NCBI GenBank assembly: GCA_003228495.1 | Contig: QIDY01000073.1 | Coordinates: 1-13,102, forward strand | Source: Nitrospirota bacterium | GTDB lineage: Bacteria > Nitrospirota > Nitrospiria > Nitrospirales > UBA8639 | Length of the DNA stretch: 13,102 nt | Reading direction: 5' to 3' | Shown: piece by piece, positions 7,687 through 13,102 of the stretch | Numbering within the stretch: position 1 is the stretch's first letter | Layout: each line of letters starts with the position of its first letter | Translations under genes and position numbers: made by a program | The notes under the pieces: generated by a model | Database searches by the model: none | Seen by the model: only the letters and a program-made list of their open reading frames with translations | What the model was told of the DNA's origin: nothing

Positions 7687-9753
7687 TTATCGTCCGGAAG
7701 CGGCCATCTGACGCTGCACATGATCAATCTGCGCTTTCGCTGCAGCGACAACATGGTCCACTGTAAATCCAAATTTTTTCGCTAATTCTTTGAGGGGGGC
7801 TGAGGCGCCGAATGATTCCATGCCAATCGTCTGTCCTTGAATCCCGACATACCGCCCCCAGCCAAACGTCGACGCAAGTTCCACAGACACGCGGGCCGTA
7901 ACATCGGAAGGAATCACAGATTGTTTATAGTTCTCAGATTGCTGTTCAAATAATTCCCAAGATGGCATACTCACCACCCGACTCTTAATCCCCTCCACTG
8001 CCAGTTGTTCATGCGCCTGAACACAGAGTGCCACTTCGCTCCCAGTCGCCAGTAGCAAGACATCTGGCCGGCCCTCCGGCTTCGCCACACCCGCCGCTGA
8101 CGCATATTTCGTCCGATCCAGGGTCGGCATGGCTTGCCGTGTCAAAATTAACACGACTGGCTCATGCCGTAATTGTATGATCACTTTCCAAGCTTCGACA
8201 ATCTCGTTGGCATCGCCAGGACGCAACACGATCAGTCCAGGAATCGCCCGGAGTGATGGAAGTTGTTCAATAGGCTGATGCGTGGGACCATCTTCCCCCA
8301 CGCCAATAGAGTCATGGGTAAACACATGGAGGACCGGGATTTCCATAAGCGCCGAAAGGCGAATTGCCGGTCTGGCGTAATCACTAAAAATTAAAAATCC
8401 CGAACCATAGGGCCTAACCTTAGATAACGACAGTCCATTCAAAATGGCTCCCATAGCATGTTCTCGCACACCGAAATGCACATTTCGACCGGATGGATTC
8501 TCACTTGTAAAATCGCCCGCACCTTCAAAGGTCAACCGGGTTTTAGTCGATGGGGCTAAATCCGCCGCACCACCCATCAGCCAAGGCACCCTAGTAGCTA
8601 AGGCATTCAATATCGTTCCCGACGCATCGCGACCGGCTAGTCCTTTTGCATCGGTTGGGAAAGCCGGCAAGTGTTGATCCCAGTTATCGGGCAATTGCCG
8701 GTGTTGCATCTTGTAAAGATGATCGGCCAATTCCGGATACTGCACTTGATACTCCGAAAACCGTGCCATCCAAGCCTTCCGTAGAGCCGCGCCACGTACG
8801 CCAATGCCTTGTTGAAAATAAGCGAGCACTCCATCGGGCACCAAAAATTTGGCATCCTCCGGCCATCCATAATTCCGTTTGGTCAGGCGAATTTCCTCAT
8901 CGCCCAACGGCTCACCATGAGCGGCATGGGTATCCTGTTTATTCGGGGCACCATAGGCAATATGACTGTCGACAATGATCAACGTCGGACGTCCCATTTC
9001 CTTTTGGAATGTACCAAACGCCCGATCCAACATCTGTAAATCATTGGCATCACCCACCCGCGTCACATTCCATCCATAGGCGATAAACCGGGTGGCCACA
9101 TCTTCGGTAAACGCCCAATCGGTATGACCTTCGATGGTAATTTTATTATTGTCATAGATCCAACAGAGATTCGAAAGCTTGAGATGCCCCGCTAGGGAGG
9201 CGGCTTCGGCAGACACGCCTTCCATCAAACACCCGTCACCACATAAGGCATAGACATCATAGGAAAACATCTCAAAGTCAGGCCGGTTGAAATAACTGGC
9301 CATCCAACGTTGGGCCATCGCCATGCCTACGCTCGTCGCCACCCCCTGCCCCAGCGGACCGGTGGTCGTTTCAATCTCCGAAGTCCAGCGATATTCAGGA
9401 TGGCCGGGGCATTTACTCTCTAATTGGCGAAAGCGTTTGATATCATCTAACGTCACCGTCGGTTGTCCCAATTGTTCGTATTCACCATTGACGGCTTTCA
9501 CTCCACACAAATGCAGCAACGAATAGAGCAACATGGAAGCATGTCCGGCGGATAACACAAACCTGTCCCGGTTCGGCCAGATAGGATCAGCCGGATCAAA
9601 AGACAACAAGCGATTCCATAACCAATAGACGACCGGCGCCAGAGCCATCGGGGTGCCGGGATGGCCGGAATTGGCCGCTTGCACCGCATCCATCGCCAAA
9701 GTGCGAATGGTGTTAATGCAAAGCTGATCCTGTGAATCGGTTACGGATTTCAT
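7687..9753 (-). CDS. tkt: Transketolase
   Basis: Full-length transketolase, 688 residues. It is a thiamine diphosphate enzyme that transfers two-carbon ketol units between pentose, tetrose and hexose phosphates in the non-oxidative pentose-phosphate pathway. The N-terminal pyrophosphate-binding domain starts MDAVQAANSGHPGTP (from 21), has GPLGQGVATSVGMA near 132-145, and carries the thiamine/metal motif from GDG (172-174) to NNK (202-204). The second domain has GVREHAMGAILNGL with the conserved catalytic Glu, and DSIGVGEDGPTHQP. The C-terminal domain includes LLLATGSEVALC. AGAGGAG lies 7 bases before the ATG. The gene heads the minus-strand unit tkt then tal-pgi. A 128-bp palindromic element ends 30 bases upstream of its start, so its leader or promoter probably includes that element. 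Confidence 0.97.
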   Translation of the reverse strand: MKSVTDSQDQLCINTIRTLAMDAVQAANSGHPGTPMALAPVVYWLWNRLLSFDPADPIWPNRDRFVLSAGHASMLLYSLLHLCGVKAVNGEYEQLGQPTVTLDDIKRFRQLESKCPGHPEYRWTSEIETTTGPLGQGVATSVGMAMAQRWMASYFNRPDFEMFSYDVYALCGDGCLMEGVSAEAASLAGHLKLSNLCWIYDNNKITIEGHTDWAFTEDVATRFIAYGWNVTRVGDANDLQMLDRAFGTFQKEMGRPTLIIVDSHIAYGAPNKQDTHAAHGEPLGDEEIRLTKRNYGWPEDAKFLVPDGVLAYFQQGIGVRGAALRKAWMARFSEYQVQYPELADHLYKMQHRQLPDNWDQHLPAFPTDAKGLAGRDASGTILNALATRVPWLMGGAADLAPSTKTRLTFEGAGDFTSENPSGRNVHFGVREHAMGAILNGLSLSKVRPYGSGFLIFSDYARPAIRLSALMEIPVLHVFTHDSIGVGEDGPTHQPIEQLPSLRAIPGLIVLRPGDANEIVEAWKVIIQLRHEPVVLILTRQAMPTLDRTKYASAAGVAKPEGRPDVLLLATGSEVALCVQAHEQLAVEGIKSRVVSMPSWELFEQQSENYKQSVIPSDVTARVSVELASTFGWGRYVGIQGQTIGMESFGASAPLKELAKKFGFTVDHVVAAAKAQIDHVQRQMAASGR

Positions 9754-9783
9754 TGCTAGCTCCTCTCGTTATCTATCACATTA

Positions 9784-9911
9784 GGTAACTACTCAGGTGG
9801 ATAGACCGAAGGCCGAAGGTTTTTAGGGACCTATCATGCGTGATCATCCAACAATTCGTGTTTTATAAGTGCTAGCCTTCAGTCTTCAGCCTAAATACCT
9901 GAGTAGTTACC
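9784..9911. mobile_element. MITE-like inverted-repeat element, 128 bp
   Basis: Perfect 15-base terminal inverted repeats: GGTAACTACTCAGGT at 9784-9798 and its reverse complement at 9897-9911. The symmetry continues inward for another 23 or so bases at about two thirds identity, each arm carrying a tandem heptamer of the type CYGAAGR (GACCGAAGGCCGAAGG on the left; the complement of CCTTCAGTCTTCAGCC on the right). The centre holds ATCATGCGTGAT. No open frame is present, so movement would need a transposase elsewhere. I see no clear target-site duplication. From memory the sequence resembles an intergenic repeat common in Nitrospira genomes; this is unverified. Confidence 0.65.
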
Positions 9912-9939
9912 ATATTAATTGAGTTGTCTGATATTTCAA
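9912..9939 (-). promoter_or_regulatory. Candidate tkt promoter bordering the inverted-repeat element
   Basis: On the minus strand, TTGAAA (9939-9934) is followed after 16 bases by TAATAT (9917-9912), 4 to 5 of 6 matches to each sigma-70 box. Transcription would start just inside the inverted-repeat element and carry the whole palindrome as tkt leader RNA. The match is modest and other starts are possible. Confidence 0.28.
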
Positions 9940-10174
9940 AGTTCCATTACACTCTGGAGAAGGGTACCTACATTTCATCATAAGAAATCATACCACTTTA
10001 CATAGCTTCCCAATAGGTTTTTCGGCGAATGAAGTTTCCGACTTAATAGAAGAAACAGGGGGTCTGTCAAAAGCCAACGCCAAACAGAATCATGCCGTTC
10101 CAAGTTGGGCCTGTTGAATATTATCACTCCCATAGCCCATAAATGCCCGTGGAGCAATCAACTTCAACAGCCAA

Positions 10175-10259
10175 GGGAATGTCCAAAAAAGTCCGCGCCT
10201 GCGCGGAGACGCTACGGCGAAGGCAGGGAACGCCGCTGGCGGCTTTTTTCAACATTCCC
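10175..10259. repeat. REP-like palindromic element, 85 bp
   Basis: Imperfect inverted repeat: GGGAATGTCCAAAAAAGTCC at 10175-10194 pairs with 10241-10259, differing by two substitutions and one extra base. The GC-rich interior contains secondary hairpins: TCCGCGC/GCGCGGA at about 10192-10207 and GCCGC/GCGGC at 10232-10243. The second is followed directly by six T (10244-10249) and so resembles a plus-strand terminator. The right arm plus two bases is exactly repeated at 91-110. No coding capacity. It looks like a non-autonomous repetitive extragenic palindrome. Confidence 0.65.
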
Positions 10260-10262
10260 AAG

Positions 10263-10292
10263 TTGCCAATCCCGTGATCCTGTCATTATGAT
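10263..10292 (+). promoter_or_regulatory. Sigma-70-type promoter of the ttuB-ttuA unit
   Basis: TTGCCA at 10263-10268 and TATGAT at 10287-10292 each match the sigma-70 consensus at five of six positions, with an 18-base spacer. Expected transcription start is about 10299-10300, next to the ATG at 10301. This implies a leaderless or nearly leaderless mRNA and agrees with the lack of any Shine-Dalgarno sequence there. The -35 box starts 4 bases after the palindromic element ends. Confidence 0.6.
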
Positions 10293-10300
10293 CTGACCGT

Positions 10301-10495
10301 ATGAAAATCCATCTCAGCCATCCTACACGCGACATGGAACTCCAGGGTCCAAAACGGGTTGCAGACATTTTCAAAGAATTGCAATTGATTCCTGAAGCCT
10401 TTTTGGTCATTCGCGGACAAGACCTCATGACCGAAGACGAAATCGTGGCCGATGGGGATAGTATTGAAGTCCGGCCTGTCATTTCCGGAGGATAG
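10301..10495 (+). CDS. ttuB: Ubiquitin-like sulfur-carrier protein (TtuB/ThiS/MoaD family)
   Basis: A 64-residue protein ending in PVISGG. Small size, a beta-grasp-like pattern (MKIHLSH, then RVADIFKELQL helix, FLVIRGQDLM, and DGDSIEVRPVISGG) and the C-terminal Gly-Gly identify a ubiquitin-like sulfur carrier. In this family an E1-like enzyme (MoeB/TtuC type) adenylates the terminal glycine, which then carries a thiocarboxylate for sulfur transfer. ThiS serves thiamine and MoaD molybdopterin synthesis, but the gene directly downstream is a TtuA/Ncs6-type tRNA thiolase, so a TtuB or Urm1-like role in tRNA 2-thiolation is the best inference. No E1 gene is in the window. There is no Shine-Dalgarno sequence; the promoter at 10263-10292 predicts a leaderless transcript. 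ThiS or MoaD function cannot be excluded. Confidence 0.87.
   Translation: MKIHLSHPTRDMELQGPKRVADIFKELQLIPEAFLVIRGQDLMTEDEIVADGDSIEVRPVISGG
10487..10492 (+). promoter_or_regulatory. ttuA ribosome binding site formed by the Gly-Gly codons of ttuB
   Basis: GGAGGA encodes the last two residues, Gly-Gly, of the sulfur carrier and is also a strong Shine-Dalgarno sequence 6 bases before the ATG of the next gene at 10499. Only three bases separate the two genes, so translation is probably coupled. Confidence 0.75.
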
Positions 10496-10498
10496 TCA

Positions 10499-11437
10499 AT
10501 GCGTTGTCGAAAATGTCCAAAGCGGGCGGTCTTGGGAATGCCTCGTCACAATACTGCATTTTGTGGCCCCTGCTTGACCGAATTCGTTCGCACCCAAGTG
10601 CAAAGAGCCATCAAATCACAAGCAATGTTTGCCCCGGAAGATCAAATACTGGTCGCCGTCTCCGGCGGAAAAGATAGTTTGACCCTGTGGGAAATTTTGC
10701 TCAAGCTTGGCTATCGGGCCGATGCACTCTATGTAGACTTAGGCATTTCCGGGTATTCGGAACGGTCTCGGGAAAAAGTCGAACGGTTTACTCGTGATGT
10801 CGCCGAATCCTGTGGAGCGAAGCTCACGATTCATACCGTGAAAGAAGATGCCGGAGCCGGGATTAAAGAATTGGCGAATCTCGTCAAGCGTCCCACCTGC
10901 TCAACCTGCGGCACGATCAAGCGCTATCAATTCAACCGGGTGGCCTGGGAGAACAAGTACGATGTCATGGCTACGGGCCATAACCTTGATGATGAAGCCG
11001 CACGACTCCTGGGCAACGTGTTGCAATGGCAAGAAGAATATTTACAAAAACAATCGCCGACCCTGCCAGCTTCGGTCGCGGGATTTTCCAAAAAAGTAAA
11101 GCCGCTCTATCGCATGACCGAACGGGAAATTGCCGCCTATGCCATCGTGAATCGGATCGATTATCTGGTTGAAGAATGCCCCATGGCAAAAGGCGCAAAG
11201 ATGTTGGTGTACAAAGATGCCCTCAATCGCTTAGAAGCGGAATCACCCGGCACCAAACAGCGTTTTTATTGGGGATTTCTAGAAAAGCAAAAAAAGGCCG
11301 CCGCCTCTTCAAGTATAGCCATGGCCCACCTTGACCAAACCACGCTCCAACCCTGTGATACCTGCAGCCAACCCACCACAGCAGGCACCTGCTCCTTCTG
11401 CCGCATGATGGCTCGTGCCAAAAATCCTACTCGCTGA
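10499..11437 (+). CDS. ttuA: tRNA 2-thiouridine synthase, TtuA/Ncs6 family
   Basis: A 312-residue tRNA thiolation enzyme. An N-terminal zinc finger has C3, C6, C22 and C25. The ATP-binding PP-loop is SGGKDS (55-60), where target uridine is activated by adenylation. C134 and C137 (CSTC) with C227 (EECPM) match the three cysteines that hold a 4Fe-4S cluster in TtuA. A C-terminal zinc finger uses C286, C289, C298 and C301. The four-part layout separates it from TtcA, which lacks the zinc fingers. In Thermus, TtuA with TtuB makes 2-thioribothymidine at tRNA position 54; in archaea and eukaryotes the relatives NcsA/Ncs6 work with Urm1-like carriers at position 34. Which site is used here is unknown. 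Translation is coupled to the carrier gene upstream. It converges on the helicase gene with a 58-base gap holding no clear terminator. Confidence 0.9.
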   Translation: MRCRKCPKRAVLGMPRHNTAFCGPCLTEFVRTQVQRAIKSQAMFAPEDQILVAVSGGKDSLTLWEILLKLGYRADALYVDLGISGYSERSREKVERFTRDVAESCGAKLTIHTVKEDAGAGIKELANLVKRPTCSTCGTIKRYQFNRVAWENKYDVMATGHNLDDEAARLLGNVLQWQEEYLQKQSPTLPASVAGFSKKVKPLYRMTEREIAAYAIVNRIDYLVEECPMAKGAKMLVYKDALNRLEAESPGTKQRFYWGFLEKQKKAAASSSIAMAHLDQTTLQPCDTCSQPTTAGTCSFCRMMARAKNPTR

Positions 11438-11495
11438 ACGCCTGTGCCCTTCTTGGTACCCTCGGCTTTTGGCCCTCTGGGCAACCCCTACAAGA

Positions 11496-13102
11496 CTATT
11501 CTCGATAGAGGCGAACGAGCACTTTCTTGCCCTTTATTCTGGTCCGCCCGAGCGCCTTTATGATTCCTTGGGTCAACCCTTCCGGCACCTTTACCAGCGA
11601 GAATTGATCAGCAATTTTGATGGGACCGATTACATTCGAATTCAGTCCGGCCTCGTTGGCAATGGCGCCGACGAGATCTCCCGGACGAATGCTCGCCATT
11701 TTGCCAGCACTAAAATGCAGGGTAGCCATATTGGTGGATTGGCCTGGCCGGTCACGCTTGCGAACCGCTCTACTCACCCCACTTCGTGGTTTTGCCCCAG
11801 GCGGGAGACCCGAGAGCTTCTGTCTTGGCCCACGGGCCACCTGGGATGACTCTCTTACACGATCCCGTGTTGCAGGGATCTCTTCTTCCCTTGATTCCGC
11901 ATTTTTTGATTCATAGGCCAGTTGGATCGCAGCCGCCGCCACATCTTCCTGGTCAAACTTTTCAGTAAGGGTGTTAACAATGCCCCGGAAACGATCAAAA
12001 TTGTTGGAAGTGAGAATTTCATGAATGGAGGCCCCAATCCGTTCCAGTCGTTTGGCTTGGAGGTCGGCCACAGTCGGGAGTGTGGCCATCTCGATTTTTG
12101 ATTTCGTAAGTCGTTCGATGTTTTGAAGCAGCCAACGTTCGCGAGGTTCAACTAGACTGACAGCTTCTCCCCCTCGCCCTGCGCGTCCAGTTCGTCCGAT
12201 ACGATGGATGTACGCTTCAGGAGACGAAGGTACATCGTAATTCATGACATGAGAGACATGGGAAATATCCAAGCCTCGTGCGGCCACGTCTGTGGCGACA
12301 AGCAATTCGGTCTGTCCTGACCGGAATGATTGCATTACGCGATCCCGTTGAGCCTGATTCATGCCGCCATGAAGACCCTCACCCCGGTACCCTCGGCCGT
12401 TGAGCATGGAGGTCAACTCATCCACCTCCAGGCGAGTTCGGCAGAACACGAGCGTCGATTTCGGACTTGCCATATCCAGGATACGGACCAGGGCTGCCAC
12501 CTTGTATTGTCGAGCAACGAGGTAAGCCGTCTGGTGCACGCGAGGAGCCACCCCGGCTTTCACAGATTCCTTCGCAATCTGAATCTCAACAGGGTCTTGT
12601 AAATGACGGCGCGCAATGGACGCGATGCGGGAGGGCATGGTCGCCGAAAAAAGTGCCGTCTGCCGGGTCTTGGGAGTCTGCTGAAGGATAGCATCCAAAT
12701 CTTCGGCAAATCCCATATTGAGCATTTCATCCGCCTCATCCAACACCACTATCTGCAAATCCTTGAGCTGAAGAGTCTTGCGGCGCATATGATCCAACGC
12801 CCGCCCTGGCGTGGCTACAACGACATCGACACCACGTTTCAGCGCCAGGAGCTGCGGACGGATCGTCTGGCCTCCATAGACCGCGAGGATAGTGACTCGT
12901 TGCTCTTTGCCATAGCGTTCGACAGCTTTGCACACCTGTATCGCTAATTCACGGGTGGGCACGAGAATAAGAGCGGAAGGATTTAGCTGCCGAGTCGAAT
13001 GAGCAAGGCGCTGGAGAAGAGGCAGCGTGAAGGCGGCCGTCTTACCGGTTCCGGTCGCGGCACGCCCCAAAAGGTCGCGTCCGGCCAAAAGCGGAGGGAT
13101 TG
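11496..13102 (-). CDS. deaD: DEAD-box ATP-dependent RNA helicase, N-terminus outside window
   Basis: ATP-driven RNA unwinding enzyme of the DeaD/CsdA type, used in ribosome assembly and RNA remodelling in the cytoplasm. The frame is open to the right edge. The first visible residues, IPPLLAGRDLLG, precede motif I, so the Q motif and the start codon lie beyond the window; a TTG near 13088 is an internal leucine, not a start. Visible motifs in order: AATGTGKT (13061-13038), PTRELA, TPGR, DEAD, SAT, VFCRTR, ATDVAARGLD, HRIGRTGRAG. A basic, Arg/Lys-rich linker follows. The last 70 or so residues (RPGDLVGAIANEAGL to KKVLVRLYRE) form the DbpA-type RNA-binding domain. That domain occurs in both DeaD and DbpA, so the specific symbol is less sure than the family. 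It ends tail to tail with ttuA. Confidence 0.94.
   Translation of the reverse strand, partial: IPPLLAGRDLLGRAATGTGKTAAFTLPLLQRLAHSTRQLNPSALILVPTRELAIQVCKAVERYGKEQRVTILAVYGGQTIRPQLLALKRGVDVVVATPGRALDHMRRKTLQLKDLQIVVLDEADEMLNMGFAEDLDAILQQTPKTRQTALFSATMPSRIASIARRHLQDPVEIQIAKESVKAGVAPRVHQTAYLVARQYKVAALVRILDMASPKSTLVFCRTRLEVDELTSMLNGRGYRGEGLHGGMNQAQRDRVMQSFRSGQTELLVATDVAARGLDISHVSHVMNYDVPSSPEAYIHRIGRTGRAGRGGEAVSLVEPRERWLLQNIERLTKSKIEMATLPTVADLQAKRLERIGASIHEILTSNNFDRFRGIVNTLTEKFDQEDVAAAAIQLAYESKNAESREEEIPATRDRVRESSQVARGPRQKLSGLPPGAKPRSGVSRAVRKRDRPGQSTNMATLHFSAGKMASIRPGDLVGAIANEAGLNSNVIGPIKIADQFSLVKVPEGLTQGIIKALGRTRIKGKKVLVRLYRE

Larger units (their letters stand above)
9754..10300. other. Divergent intergenic region with two palindromic elements
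   Basis: These 547 bases separate tkt (minus) from the ubiquitin-like gene (plus). No open frame looks like a gene. From left to right the region holds the tkt ribosome binding site, a 128-bp inverted-repeat element (9784-9911), a possible tkt promoter (9912-9939), about 230 bases in which I recognise only a small ATTTC/GAAAT hairpin near 9970-9990 and an 8-base inverted repeat (CTGTTGAA at 10111-10118 with TTCAACAG at 10163-10170), then an 85-bp palindromic element (10175-10259) and a good promoter (10263-10292). Confidence 0.7.

Noticed and set aside
11438..11495. Possible terminator between ttuA and the helicase gene
   Set aside because: Only a short GCCC/GGGC stem near 11471-11481 is present, with no T run on either strand.
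11415..11849. 144-codon plus-strand open frame after ttuA
   Set aside because: It overlaps the end of ttuA and is antisense to the helicase RNA-binding domain; there is no ribosome binding site or family motif.
1..13102. CRISPR arrays, tRNA or rRNA genes, defence or phage genes
   Set aside because: No regularly spaced repeats, no tRNA-like cloverleaf or rRNA sequence was noticed, and all long coding regions are assigned to metabolism or RNA enzymes.

Overview
The window looks like chromosomal DNA of a Nitrospira-type bacterium (Nitrospirota). The support is indirect: a fused transaldolase/glucose-6-phosphate isomerase, a short 6-phosphogluconate dehydrogenase, a mid-range base composition, and intergenic palindromic repeats that resemble, from memory, repeats common in Nitrospira genomes. 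No rRNA or marker gene confirms this, so the assignment is moderate.

Layout. Positions 1-331 are non-coding, with AT-rich sequence, a hairpin and a 20-bp repeat fragment. Positions 332-4719 hold a plus-strand run: a GH15 alpha-glucosidase, gnd and zwf. Facing it on the minus strand (9753 down to 4795) is a two-gene unit, tkt followed by the tal-pgi fusion. The 547-bp divergent gap 9754-10300 holds two different palindromic elements and candidate promoters for both flanking genes. Positions 10301-11437 carry a tight two-gene unit on the plus strand: a 64-aa ubiquitin-like sulfur carrier ending in Gly-Gly, and a TtuA/Ncs6-type tRNA thiolation enzyme. A DEAD-box RNA helicase with a DbpA-type RNA-binding tail enters from the right edge on the minus strand and lacks its N-terminus here.

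How the genes work together. GH15 would release glucose from an alpha-glucan or trehalose. Pgi interconverts glucose-6-phosphate and fructose-6-phosphate. Zwf and Gnd oxidise glucose-6-phosphate to ribulose-5-phosphate, and Tkt and Tal shuffle the sugars back to glycolytic intermediates. The five core genes thus form one oxidative plus non-oxidative pentose-phosphate cluster arranged tail to tail. No 6-phosphogluconolactonase is seen. The right-hand third concerns RNA: tRNA thiolation and RNA unwinding.

The most interesting material is the ubiquitin-like/thiolase pair, including its apparently leaderless promoter and the Gly-Gly codons that double as the ribosome binding site of the next gene, together with the two intergenic palindromic elements.
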